Part shown: positions 37,302-47,343 of the stretch, one piece after another
Layout: each line of letters opens with the position of its first letter
Position numbering within the stretch: the first letter of the stretch is position 1
Source of the DNA: an uncultured Erysipelotrichaceae bacterium
GTDB taxonomy: Bacteria; Bacillota_I; Bacilli_A; RF39; UBA660
Reading direction: 5' to 3'
Assembly: GCA_902785135.1 (NCBI GenBank)
Contig: CACZXL010000004.1
Coordinates: 1-64,000, forward strand
DNA length: 64,000 nt
Notes under the pieces: model-generated
Told to the model about the DNA's origin: nothing
Databases searched by the model: none
Seen by the model: the letters and a program-made list of their open reading frames with translations, nothing else
Program-made: the position numbers and the translations under genes

Positions 37302-38474
37302 ATTCTTTTCTTTTAATAACTTGTCAAATAGTTTTTTATACTTCTTAACAACTATTTCCCAAGTATATTCATCTTTTATTCTTTTCTTAGCTTTTTCCCC
37401 ATATTCATTTTGATCTTTAATTTTAAATTTTTCAATTGTTTCTATTTGTTTACATAAAGATCCTTCTTCATTAGAGAAATAAATTGCTGCATCTTCACCA
37501 ACTTCTTTGTTATAACAAGCATCATATAAAATATTAACATCTGTTATACTTAAAGCTTCAAGTAATGATGGATTTGTTCCTCCTGCAGAATGACCATGAA
37601 TATATCCTTTAGCATTTTTTCTTAATCTTACTAACATATCTTGATCATATACTGGACCTACAAACTTAATTCTTTTATCTTTATCAAAACCAGTAGTTAG
37701 TTTTAATTTTTCATAGAATTTATTTTGTTCAACATTTGATACTATTACAAGATCTTTTTTAGTAGTAGATTTCATATATTCTCTTATTATTAATTCATAA
37801 TTATTCTCTGGTACAAATCTACCTACTATTAAATAGTATTCTCTCTTTTTAATATCATATTTATCCATAAAGAATTTAGTTTTTTTATCTATATCTTTAA
37901 TATCTTTTAAATATGCTCCATAAGCGATAAATGTTGTTCTATTTTCTTTTTTCTTATATTTATCTTTAATATATTTTTCTATATTTTTACTATCACAGAC
38001 AACATAATCAGATGCATTAATCATAGTCTTTTCTGAAAATTTAAAATATGATTTTATTAAGAAATTCCATTTTGCTCTTTGCCATTCAATACCATCAGGA
38101 TTGATAACAATTTTAACTCCCATTCTAGTTAATTTTCTATGAATCAAAGTAAATAATGGTCCTACTCTATAACCTAATGTATACATTACTACATTTTCTA
38201 ATTTTTCTTTCTTAATATATTTCATAAAATATAAAGTAGCTTTAAATGCGAAAGTTAACATAGTTAATGAACCTTGTTTAGGTACATATATTTGTGGACA
38301 TGTTACTCCATTTCTTACTTCTACATTTCTATTTTTCTTACTATGATTTAATTCTGGTACGAAAAATCTTGTATCTTTATCATTATAATTATTTATTAAG
38401 TTTGTTACGAAAGTTTCCCAACCTCCGTATTCTTTTTCGTATCCTCTTGCTCCTATTATAATAATATTTTTCAT
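37284..38474 (-). CDS. GT4-type glycosyltransferase, likely rhamnosyltransferase (DUF1972 type)
   Basis: 396 residues. The N-terminal GARGYEKEYGGWETFV motif and the AFKATLYFMKYIKKE / VMYTLGYRVGPLF segments match the DUF1972 half of Cps2T/RfaG-like rhamnosyltransferases. The C-terminal GT-B half contains VGRFVPENNYELI, FVGPVYD and HSAGGTNPSLLEALS, the donor-binding area. Such enzymes add rhamnose to a lipid-linked sugar in rhamnose-containing polymers. Its location beside rmlA-rmlCD supports that, but the acceptor is unknown. AGGAG precedes the start. Confidence 0.82.
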   Translation of the reverse strand: MKNIIIIGARGYEKEYGGWETFVTNLINNYNDKDTRFFVPELNHSKKNRNVEVRNGVTCPQIYVPKQGSLTMLTFAFKATLYFMKYIKKEKLENVVMYTLGYRVGPLFTLIHRKLTRMGVKIVINPDGIEWQRAKWNFLIKSYFKFSEKTMINASDYVVCDSKNIEKYIKDKYKKKENRTTFIAYGAYLKDIKDIDKKTKFFMDKYDIKKREYYLIVGRFVPENNYELIIREYMKSTTKKDLVIVSNVEQNKFYEKLKLTTGFDKDKRIKFVGPVYDQDMLVRLRKNAKGYIHGHSAGGTNPSLLEALSITDVNILYDACYNKEVGEDAAIYFSNEEGSLCKQIETIEKFKIKDQNEYGEKAKKRIKDEYTWEIVVKKYKKLFDKLLKEKNKKNEK

Positions 38475-39343
38475 TGTTTTTTACTCCTTATTTTTCTAAA
38501 GAAACATACAATGTATGATATTCCTAAACTTACATAATATGTCAATCTAAGAATAATCATACCAAAAATATTAGTTTTTAAATAGTATTTAGCAAAATAT
38601 TTTTGACTTTCTTTCAACATCTTATATTTATTTATTGAATTAAAGGATTTATCTACACTTACAGATAAATCATGAACTATTTTTGTACTATTATCTATAT
38701 ATGTTTTCTTTTCTATGTTCTTTAATTTTACTGCTAATATATTTTCTTCATAATATAGGAAAGTTGCTTCATCAAAATTACCTATCATATTCATGATATC
38801 TTTTCTAATCATAAAGAAACATCCTGATACTACATCTACTTTTGTTAAAGTATTATTATATTTCTCTTCTTTATAATTAAGATTCTTTTTTGCTATTCTT
38901 TGATAATAATTAATATTTTGAAGAATTTCATCTTTAATGGTTGGTAATCTCCAACCTTTTATTTCTTCATTTAATTGCTTAACTACAGGCGCAACTAAAG
39001 CTATATCATCATTAGTATCTAAATCTTTCTTTAGCTTTTCTATATCTTTTTCTTCTACAATAATATCTGGATTAGATATTATTATGTAATCTACAACAGA
39101 ATGCTCATTTAAATAATTTATTCCCACATTATTACCATAAGCATATCCTTTATTTTTTTCTGTTTCAATTACTTTTATTTTATTATTTTGTAATTTACTT
39201 AATTTTTCAAATGATCCATCTGAACTTTTATTATCAACAATAACAATATTATTTAAAACTTTAAATTTTTGTATTTTATCAATATACTTCTTTGTAGTTT
39301 CATAATCGTTATAATTAAGTATAACCATTCCTACTTTTGACAT
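38471..39343 (-). CDS. GT2-family glycosyltransferase
   Basis: 290 residues with the GT2 start VGMVILNYNDYETT and the nucleotide-binding VDNKSSDGS. ISNPDI is a degenerate metal site, and DVVSGCFFMIRKDI plus GNFDEATFLYYEEN form the acceptor region. It ends in a C-terminal hydrophobic segment that may anchor it. The layout matches rhamnosyltransferases of the WbbL/RfbF type. It overlaps the next gene by four bases and is the second gene of the unit starting with the 767-residue fusion. Confidence 0.82.
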   Translation of the reverse strand: MSKVGMVILNYNDYETTKKYIDKIQKFKVLNNIVIVDNKSSDGSFEKLSKLQNNKIKVIETEKNKGYAYGNNVGINYLNEHSVVDYIIISNPDIIVEEKDIEKLKKDLDTNDDIALVAPVVKQLNEEIKGWRLPTIKDEILQNINYYQRIAKKNLNYKEEKYNNTLTKVDVVSGCFFMIRKDIMNMIGNFDEATFLYYEENILAVKLKNIEKKTYIDNSTKIVHDLSVSVDKSFNSINKYKMLKESQKYFAKYYLKTNIFGMIILRLTYYVSLGISYIVCFFRKIRSKKQ

Positions 39344-39351
39344 ATTTTCAC

Positions 39352-41655
39352 CTACTTAAAAACTTCTAAAATCATATCTTTTGTATTTTTTGAATCATAT
39401 TTAATTGCTGTTTCTCTTGCTTTTTTCTTCATCTTTTTTACTTCTTCGTTGTTAAGATTCTTCATAGCTATTATTTTCTTAACTAAATCTTTTGAATCTT
39501 GTGGTTTAAAGAATAATCCATTACTCTTATCTATAACATAATCTGTTGGTCCATAATTCTTACTTGCAACAACAAGTGTTTCACAAGACATTGCTTCTAA
39601 ACCAACTAATCCTAAACTTTCACTCTTTCTATAAGTTGGAAATACGAATATATCTAAGCTATTGTATAGATTAACTAATTCTTCTTGAGATACCATATTT
39701 CTTATTTCTAAATATTCTTTAATATTTAGTTTTTTTACTAAATCATTAAATTGTTTTTCTTCTGCTCCAGCACCAACAATTAAGAATTTATAATTTTCAA
39801 ATTCTTTATTCTTAACAAGTTCACTAGCAGCTTCTAAGAAAACATCCCAACCCTTATTTTTTTCTATTCTAGATATATAACCAATATAATTATAATTCTT
39901 ATTTAAATTAGATTCCTTCATTGCTTCTTTTTTGTCTTTTTTTATAAATTTATTTGTATCTACTCCACCAGATGGATATACAAATAATTTATCTTTATCT
40001 ATATTATATTTTTCAAATAATACAGACTTATAATATTTTGAAGGAACAACCACTTTATCAGCATATTTTAAATATTTTGAACTTCTTGATTCATTCTTTA
40101 TTTCGAATGGAAAATCTGCAAGTACATCATTTCCATGTGCATTTAATATTAATTTTACATTCTTACTAGTTCTTTTTAAGAATACCGCACCTAAAGATGA
40201 ATGGGATACAAAATGTACATAGACATAAGCATAATTATTAAACATACCTTTTAAAACAGTCATAGAATATAAATAAATATATGAGAATAACTTGGCGATT
40301 TTTTCTGTTTGCTTAGTCATTACAACTCTATCTACCATAAATCCATTGTCTTTAAGAATATCTTCTACGTTTTTAACAAATATTCCATAATGTTTAGATT
40401 TATTATTTGGATACATATTAGATACTAATAATATTTTTTTCTTTTCTAAAACTACTGAGTTTCTACTTAAAACATATAATAACGCAATAAATATTGAAAC
40501 CATTGGTTTAGTTAATATATGACCACTAAATATAGACATTAAAATAAATAATGAACATGCCATTCCTTTATCTTCTCTTAAGCCAAAGAATTTTGTAGTA
40601 AATAGTATCATTAAAATATATATAAATGTACCAAATATACCAATACTATAAAATATATCAAATATATCTATCTCTATTACTTTTATGTCTAAAATAGCGT
40701 TATATCCTAAACCATAAATAATAGTTTGGGCATCTCCTCTTACAAACACTTTATTAACATCATTTAAATTAGATAATCTTTTACTAAATAATACATTATC
40801 AATATTTTCAATTTTAACTACATCTTTAACACTATTTATTTTGTAATAGTTTAATGTAGTTTTAATATTTTTCATCATAGGAGAAAAAGGAATTGCGCAT
40901 ATTACTCCTACTACTAAAAAGATAATTATAATATCAAATACTTTATTTTTCTTTTCACTTACTACAACATATGCATATCTTAAATGTCTATAATATAAGT
41001 ATAATAAAGTAATTATAATTCCTATAAATAATGTTTTAGTACCTACTAAGAAAATAACTATAAATAATTCAATATATACTAATGCTTTTAATATATAACT
41101 TTTTGATTTATTAACGTAAGTTAATACTATTGGCGCAAGACCTACTAATATTCCACTTATTTCATTTCCACCAATAAATAAACCAAAATAACCAACTTTA
41201 TTTGAATAACTTTCTGTTAAAGAATAACCTATGTTAAATAAATATGGAATAAGTATTAAATTTAAATATAATAAATAAATCTTAACAATTAATTTATCAT
41301 TTATTTTTTCATTATTATATTTACTAAAGAATAACATCATTAAAGGTAAATAAAAGATTTGAAATATATTACTTATTTCAGTAAAAACACCTTCTTTAGT
41401 TAATCCTAAAAAATACATAAGCGCTAAAATGACATATAAAACAAATAATATTAAAACTTTATTATTTTTATAATTATTCTTTAACCATATTAAAACAAAT
41501 AATAAAAATATTCCTCTTACTATTGTACCAATAGAAAATGGTAAATTAATATTTCTTACAAATATCGATGTAACTGCATCTAAAAATGGACTTAATAGTA
41601 AAAATATATAAACAAACTTATCAAAAAATTTATTAAATTTTATTGTTTTTTCCAT
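39352..41655 (-). CDS. Polymerase/ligase-like membrane protein fused to a GT4 glycosyltransferase
   Basis: 767 residues. Residues about 1-405 are a polytopic membrane protein with the layout of the Wzy/O-antigen-ligase family: several helices, a long outer loop, and the FGLREDKG segment near the last helices. Residues about 410-767 form a GT-B GT4 enzyme: KILLVSNMYPNN, VHFVSHSSLGAVF, ILNAHGNDV, VYPSGGVDTNKF, IGYISRIEKNKGWDVF and ESLGLVGLEAMS. The two normally occur as separate proteins. The frame is open across the junction with no internal start after a ribosome binding site that I can see. It probably makes and polymerises or exports an envelope glycan. The GGTGAGG site precedes the ATG. 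Confidence 0.85.
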   Translation of the reverse strand: MEKTIKFNKFFDKFVYIFLLLSPFLDAVTSIFVRNINLPFSIGTIVRGIFLLFVLIWLKNNYKNNKVLILFVLYVILALMYFLGLTKEGVFTEISNIFQIFYLPLMMLFFSKYNNEKINDKLIVKIYLLYLNLILIPYLFNIGYSLTESYSNKVGYFGLFIGGNEISGILVGLAPIVLTYVNKSKSYILKALVYIELFIVIFLVGTKTLFIGIIITLLYLYYRHLRYAYVVVSEKKNKVFDIIIIFLVVGVICAIPFSPMMKNIKTTLNYYKINSVKDVVKIENIDNVLFSKRLSNLNDVNKVFVRGDAQTIIYGLGYNAILDIKVIEIDIFDIFYSIGIFGTFIYILMILFTTKFFGLREDKGMACSLFILMSIFSGHILTKPMVSIFIALLYVLSRNSVVLEKKKILLVSNMYPNNKSKHYGIFVKNVEDILKDNGFMVDRVVMTKQTEKIAKLFSYIYLYSMTVLKGMFNNYAYVYVHFVSHSSLGAVFLKRTSKNVKLILNAHGNDVLADFPFEIKNESRSSKYLKYADKVVVPSKYYKSVLFEKYNIDKDKLFVYPSGGVDTNKFIKKDKKEAMKESNLNKNYNYIGYISRIEKNKGWDVFLEAASELVKNKEFENYKFLIVGAGAEEKQFNDLVKKLNIKEYLEIRNMVSQEELVNLYNSLDIFVFPTYRKSESLGLVGLEAMSCETLVVASKNYGPTDYVIDKSNGLFFKPQDSKDLVKKIIAMKNLNNEEVKKMKKKARETAIKYDSKNTKDMILEVFK

Positions 41656-41702
41656 TAATAAAACCTCACCATCTATTTACATTATTATATCATTTACAAA
41701 AG

Positions 41703-41737
41703 AAAAAAGAAATAGCCTCCCGCATATTTCTCTTTTT
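41703..41737 (-). terminator. Terminator after the cadherin-like receptor gene
   Basis: AAAAAGAGAAATA and TATTTC-TTTTTT pair across a GC-rich ten-base loop on the minus strand. It lies between the receptor gene stop and the 767-residue fusion gene. Confidence 0.65.
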
Positions 41738-41790
41738 AACATATTTACCATCATGTCATTATTATTATGATTAAATTATTAATAATTATT

Positions 41791-43398
41791 CTATAGATCG
41801 AAGAAATCTCTTCTCATTGCTTCTAATTCTTTCTTTTCTTCTTGTTTTTTTCTTCTGATTTCTTCTCTTGTTAGAGGTATTTCTTCTTCTTTTTTAATTT
41901 CTGTAGTTTCTTCTTTAACTGGTTCATCTTGTTTATTCATTTTAACAGTATCAGTATTATTTAATTCTCTTTCTTTAGATATATTATCTGCTTTTTCTTT
42001 TATTTTTCTTTTTAATTCTATTTTTTTATCTTCTTCTTCATCTTCATCTTCTTCATCAATAACAGATTCTTCTTTTTCTACTTTTCCACCGTTTTTAATG
42101 AATTTTTTAGTCTTTCTATTAACTAATGCTTGTGAAATTATAATTATAAATAATATCGCAATTAAAGCACCTAAACCAATAACACCTATTTCTAATTTTT
42201 TTAATAGATCTCTATATATTTCAACTTGAGTATTATAAAATCTTTGGAATGTATTTTCTTGCATATCATATAAATAGAATGCTTTTTCACCTGTATCCAT
42301 ATTTAATGCATACACTAATCTATATGTAGATCCATATTGTAATGCATACCCATCTACTATTTCATTATTTATTTCTACCTTACATTTTTTATATTTATAT
42401 GGAACATCTTTCTTTTTAGCCTCCATAATTACTAATCTTAAACCATTAGATTTAAACTCTGAATATTTAGTATATGTACCGTTCTTTTGATTATATATAT
42501 ACCAACTAGCATTACCTTCTTCATCTACTAAAGCCACTATTAAATAACCTGTAAATGAATTTGAATAACCAACAACTTCTTCTTTATTTATTACTACTGT
42601 AGTTTTAGTAAAACCAGAAGGAGCTTTTAATCCAATATCTTTTTTTACAACTGTATATTTCTTTTTATTAATTGTAACTTCAATTGGATTCTTTTCTTTT
42701 CTAGTTATAGATATAACATAAGTTCTCACTTCACCATTTTCTGCAGTTACTTTTACTTCAAACTTATTTAATCCTTCTTTTAATTCTTTTTCTCCAAAAC
42801 CATCTACTGATGCAGTCTCATCTTCTACTTCACCATTAATAGTTATCTTTTCTTTATCACCTGGAACTACTGCTGCATATTCCATTTTATCTTTGTTAAA
42901 TGCAGGACTATATTTTACTCCATCAATAGATAAAGATTTTAAATAACTATTTGATGATTTATCTTTTTCATCTTCATCATCATTGTCATTATCATATACA
43001 TCATTTACATTTGCTGCTGCTCTATTAGGTTTAGAAGCTGATGTGATATTAACAGTACATGTATCACTACCAGTATATTCTCTATTTTCATCAGAAACAT
43101 CTATATTACCTACATAGAAAGTTGCTGTTCCAGGATTACCTGCTGTAAAATATACCGTTCTGCTAAAACTAGCTCCATCAGACCATATATTTAAATCTCC
43201 TCCGGAATAACTAGCATTACCTTCACCAACTATAAGACCTGTCCATGTTGTTGAAGCAGATGATAAACTACCAGATATTGTTACTGATATAGTTTCACCT
43301 GATTCAACAGAAGAAGGAGCAGAACAATGATATACTGCTGCCTTTCCTGTTATAGGTATAAATAATAACGATATTAATAAATATTTTAATTTTTTCAT
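41791..43398 (-). CDS. Cadherin-like-domain protein with membrane anchor and charged tail
   Basis: 535 residues. A signal peptide (about 1-20, cleaved near GKAA) leads to a beta-sandwich domain (about 20-130, AVYHCSAPSSVESGETISV to the CTVNITS end, with two Cys). A linker with NDNDDEDEKD follows. A cadherin-like beta sandwich (PF12733-type, about 150-240: YLKSLSIDGVKYSPAFN, MEYAAVVPG, ITRKE end) comes next, then two smaller repeats that end with EVVGYSNSF/EIVDGYALQY, a membrane helix (about 400-425) and a charged cytoplasmic tail. The gene lies directly downstream of the frameshifted glucosaminidase-dockerin gene. The first beta domain might be a cohesin-like receptor for that dockerin. That is an inference. 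Confidence 0.75.
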   Translation of the reverse strand: MKKLKYLLISLLFIPITGKAAVYHCSAPSSVESGETISVTISGSLSSASTTWTGLIVGEGNASYSGGDLNIWSDGASFSRTVYFTAGNPGTATFYVGNIDVSDENREYTGSDTCTVNITSASKPNRAAANVNDVYDNDNDDEDEKDKSSNSYLKSLSIDGVKYSPAFNKDKMEYAAVVPGDKEKITINGEVEDETASVDGFGEKELKEGLNKFEVKVTAENGEVRTYVISITRKEKNPIEVTINKKKYTVVKKDIGLKAPSGFTKTTVVINKEEVVGYSNSFTGYLIVALVDEEGNASWYIYNQKNGTYTKYSEFKSNGLRLVIMEAKKKDVPYKYKKCKVEINNEIVDGYALQYGSTYRLVYALNMDTGEKAFYLYDMQENTFQRFYNTQVEIYRDLLKKLEIGVIGLGALIAILFIIIISQALVNRKTKKFIKNGGKVEKEESVIDEEDEDEEEDKKIELKRKIKEKADNISKERELNNTDTVKMNKQDEPVKEETTEIKKEEEIPLTREEIRRKKQEEKKELEAMRRDFFDL

Positions 43399-43410
43399 AT
43401 CAATTCCCCC

Positions 43411-45317
43411 TTACTGAGTTAATTTTTGAGTATTTTGAATATGTGCTTTTATTTTTGAATAATCTATTGTACTTATCTTTCCATCTTTATTTGTATCTGC
43501 TGCACTATTATATACTCCATTTAATTTTGATGAATTTTGAATGTGTGCTTTTATCTTTGAATAATCTATTGTACTTATCTTTCCATCACCACTAGTATCT
43601 CCGTATATTATAACATTATATGTTTTAGTATTACCATTAATAGTAATAGATATCTTTTGACCTGTCGCGATTAAACCACTTGTTACTTCTTTATTACTTG
43701 AATTTAAAACTTTAACTGTAGCTTTTGAATTTTTACCTTTAATATAATTTATAACTTTACTTACATCTTCACCTACAGTAAATCCAGATAAATTATCACT
43801 TTTATTCTTATATCCTGTCGCAGTTACTACATTATCTGGAGTAACTTTACTAGGATCAATTACTTCTGCTTCTTTTCTAGTTATAGTAACTGTATAAGTC
43901 TTTTTAGAACCATCTTCTGCTGTTACTTCTACTTTAATAGTATTTGATCCTACTTTTAAATCAACTTTACCAGTTCCTGTTACTGTAGCTTTATCATGTG
44001 CTTTAGTAGCAGATACTGTTACACTACTTACTGAATTTTCCACAGTAGAATTATATGTAGTAATACTTGAATTAAATGCTGGATTTAATGTTACACCTGA
44101 AATACTTAATGCATTTAAATTGTTATTATTTGATTTAGTTGCGATAACTGTTCCTGATGGCATATCAGAATAAACAGGTATTTTGAAAGTATAACTATTA
44201 TTTAATAAATTATTATTAAAATATGAAGAATAAGTTGTATAACTTTCTTTATATGGAGCTTGTATATTAGCCATATATTGATGCCAATATCTGTTAGAAC
44301 CAATTAAATTAAATTTTTGATAGAATAAAGTATCTTGATTATTAGATATATATCCATCTGCTATTCCTTCTTCTCTTGAGTAGTACTACCTGACGCATTA
44401 AAATTGAAATAGTTATGATATGTTTGTTCATTATAATTCATATTAGTTGTTGCTGAACCATTTGTTCCTTGTTCTTGAATTACTCTTGCTGCTAAATGAA
44501 CTGGATTAACATTTGTAGCTTTACCTGCTTCCATAAATGCTTTTGCATAAGTATATGTTTGTCCATTATAAACAAATGATCCTGCCATAAATGTACCATT
44601 AAGCATAGCTTGAACATCTGATTCAGTTACGTTAGGATTATAAGATAATTGTTCAAACATAAATATACTATTATCATCTAAGAAATTTCTAGGATCCATA
44701 TAGTATTTTAATGTATCTTTACTAGGTGCATACCAACCTGGTTCAAATTGAATATAATTACCATTTGAATATGCAGCGCTATCTGTTGATAATTGATTTT
44801 TATTTGTTGTACTTATTAAATTTTTATAAACTGGTGAATATTCTCCATTAACCGCATCTGTTAAACTAACATTTGTCTTAGATACTTCAAAATTCCATTT
44901 AGGATGAATTGCATGCATCTTAGTTAATTTTTCAACATAACTTTCAGGGAATCCTTTACTTCTTAAAGTATTGGCATAATTTTGATCTAAAGTAACTGTT
45001 TTCTTATTACCTAAGTATTCTTGTAAAATATAACCTGTATAAGTAAATCCCCAATAATTAAATCTGATTTGAGCCCATGATCCTGAATAACCAATTACTT
45101 CAACTACTCTAGGTCTATATAACCAAATAATTCCACCTTCATCATGGTATACTCTTCCACAATTAGTACTAGGACAAGTTCTAGGTCCTAATTCAGTCGC
45201 ATCTATATAAGCATAAGTATATGTAGTTGCCATCGCATTTACTTTAGTAGGAATAAATGGCAAAATGCATGATAAAAACATAATAATACTTAAAAAATAT
45301 GTATTAATCTTTTTCAT
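43411..45317 (-). pseudogene. Frameshifted glucosaminidase with cadherin-like and dockerin domains
   Basis: Two reading frames make one protein of about 635 residues. The first (45317-44361, 318 aa) has a signal peptide, an SH3-like domain (about 35-100) and a GH73 endo-beta-N-acetylglucosaminidase domain with NPVHLAARVIQEQG (catalytic Glu) and YHNYFNFNASG. It stops at TAG in frame with TTQEKKE. The second begins in the same position with EEGIADGYISN, continues NQDTLFYQKFN and HQYMANIQAP (typical of the end of this glucosaminidase family), then a cadherin-like unit and a dockerin with DTSGDGKISTIDYSKIKAHI twice. The frame change lies at 44366-44382 in AAGAGAAGAAGGAA. A two-base insertion or one-base deletion explains it. 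A start at 44274 is not credible as a separate gene. Confidence 0.85.
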
Positions 45318-45420
45318 AACTAGCCACCTTCTTTCTACTTTGTATATATAATTATAACAAAAAATACTACATTTTTTTTATTTAAGCAAGAAAAAAAAGA
45401 TATGCTATGTAAAAATATGT

Positions 45421-45447
45421 AAAAAAAATAGATGATTACTCATCTAT
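45421..45447 (-). terminator. Terminator of the DUF6020-like gene
   Basis: TAGATGA, a four-base loop, TCATCTA and a run of T on the minus strand, covering the stop codon of the upstream gene. Confidence 0.75.
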
Positions 45448-47235
45448 CTTTTTCATTGTTATTCCTATAAAAATTGGCACTAATAAGAACAATGCATATA
45501 AATATCTAAATTCTGAATAAACTGGCGAAAATAATATTGAAACCCATAGGATAATAGTTGGAATATAATAAACTATATTCTTTTTGTTCTTTATATTATA
45601 AATTAATAATAAGAATGTAATTGTTACATAAAAACCAATATTAAATAATAAAGATATTAATGCATTATCTCTTATACTAGATGACATTGAAAGTATTATT
45701 GGTAACAATAACATAAATAGTAATATGTTTCTCTTTTCTTTTAAATTCCATAACATAATTAATAATAGTAAAACAAATATTAAAACAAAGAATAATAATA
45801 CATATAATGTATCTACTTTAACATGTTTAACACCTGCTTCATCATTTGTTTGTAAGATTATAGAAGGATAATAAGAATTCATATAATAATAACCATAATT
45901 ATTAGAAACAAATGATTCTATATATCTTTTACTATGTTTAAAGAATAAGCTCATATTTAATTTAAAATATTCTTTTTTATGTTTTAATAAATATTCTTGA
46001 TCTAATAAATTCTTAGTATTATCAGAAATAATAGGATTATATACTTCACCTATTTTATTAGTGTAGAATAATTCTATTTGATTCTTTTCTTTTTTAGTAA
46101 GGTTATCATAATCATATTTATAAATTCTAGCGATTGATTGAGATGGAAATGAAAGAGTTTCTTTTATTTCATAATCTTTTATATTACATAAATCAAATAT
46201 TATCATTTTAGATGATATAAATATTATTACAATCCCTAAAAAAATTGGTAATACTCTTTTTAATTCTTTTCTATAAATTATTGATAGTATTATTAAAGAA
46301 ATAACAACAACATACACTCCATTATTTCTTAAATACATTAAAACAATTGAAACAAGCATAAATAAAATAATATTCTTTTTACTAGTAAAGAAATCTTTAT
46401 CATTAGATAATTTATATATTAAAATAGTTAAATAAACAAAACATCCAGAAAACAAAACATCTTTCCAAAGACAAATGTTATAAAAAACTATAATTGGATG
46501 AAACGCAAAGAATAATAATGAAACAATTCTAAAAATAATTGGAACATTTTGCTTTGCCATAAAATATAAAATGTAAGAAAATAATAATGACATTATTATT
46601 ATTTGAAATGTATTAAATAAGAAAACACCTAAATTAATACTCTTAAATAACATTCCAAACTTAACAAATAACATTAATAAACTTGTATGTAATACTGAAT
46701 GATTATTCATTAAATGAATAGTACCTTTTGCCTGCATCAATTCATTATATGAATCATAAGTAAGATTACCAGGGTAAAATTTCACTAACACTAACATACT
46801 TATAGTAAATATTAATATAAAATTAATTATAAATGAATACTTAGAATCATTTACTATCTCTTTATCTTGTATATATATTTTTCTATCTTCACTCTTTTTT
46901 CTTATATAATCATCCATAAATCTAAATAAATTCATAATAGAAAAATAAAATATTATAAAATAACCAGATATATTTAATAATAAATATCTATTAAATATAT
47001 CTATCATATATGTCTTTTCTACGCTATCACATATTACATAAATAATTGATAAAACAATAGAAACAATAATACTTAATCTATTATATTTCTTTTTAATATG
47101 TTTAAATGAGTAGTTTATAAGTATAAATGATACTACCAAAACTAATAAAGATATTAATGGTTCTATATTAGTTTTTAAAACTAAGAAAAATGTTACACAT
47201 ATTGATAAAAGTAATGAAATTATTTTTTTATCCAC
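45436..47235 (-). CDS. DUF6020-like polytopic membrane protein (GT-C type)
   Basis: 599 residues with more than ten hydrophobic helices. After the fifth comes the motif FYPGNLTYDSYNELMQA, then HSVLHTSLLMLFVKFG and LFFAFHPIIVFYNICLWKD. This matches the DUF6020/GT-C-like group as I recall it (PGNISYDSYWQL...HPILHT...MWKD). Such proteins are thought to transfer sugars from polyprenyl-phosphate donors. A GTG start with GAGGTGATTC upstream is used; the start is the only one that fits. The specific role is unknown. Confidence 0.75.
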   Translation of the reverse strand: MDKKIISLLLSICVTFFLVLKTNIEPLISLLVLVVSFILINYSFKHIKKKYNRLSIIVSIVLSIIYVICDSVEKTYMIDIFNRYLLLNISGYFIIFYFSIMNLFRFMDDYIRKKSEDRKIYIQDKEIVNDSKYSFIINFILIFTISMLVLVKFYPGNLTYDSYNELMQAKGTIHLMNNHSVLHTSLLMLFVKFGMLFKSINLGVFLFNTFQIIIMSLLFSYILYFMAKQNVPIIFRIVSLLFFAFHPIIVFYNICLWKDVLFSGCFVYLTILIYKLSNDKDFFTSKKNIILFMLVSIVLMYLRNNGVYVVVISLIILSIIYRKELKRVLPIFLGIVIIFISSKMIIFDLCNIKDYEIKETLSFPSQSIARIYKYDYDNLTKKEKNQIELFYTNKIGEVYNPIISDNTKNLLDQEYLLKHKKEYFKLNMSLFFKHSKRYIESFVSNNYGYYYMNSYYPSIILQTNDEAGVKHVKVDTLYVLLFFVLIFVLLLLIMLWNLKEKRNILLFMLLLPIILSMSSSIRDNALISLLFNIGFYVTITFLLLIYNIKNKKNIVYYIPTIILWVSILFSPVYSEFRYLYALFLLVPIFIGITMKKIDE

Positions 47236-47301
47236 CCTGAATCACCTCTCAATTCTCTATTCTATTACAATTAATAATACTTTTCAACAAATAATTAATT
47301 A

Positions 47302-47338
47302 TAAAATAAAAAAAGTAATTAAATATAATTACTTTTTA
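47302..47338 (-). terminator. Terminator of the 209-residue protein gene
   Basis: AAAAAGTAATT and AATTACTTTTT pair around six bases, followed by T-rich sequence on the minus strand. Confidence 0.7.
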
Positions 47339-47343
47339 TAATA

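Noticed and set aside
43411-44274. Dockerin part as a separate gene starting at 44274
   Set aside because: The reading continues upstream with NQDTLFYQ...HQYMANIQ, which belongs to the glucosaminidase; the ATG has no ribosome binding site.
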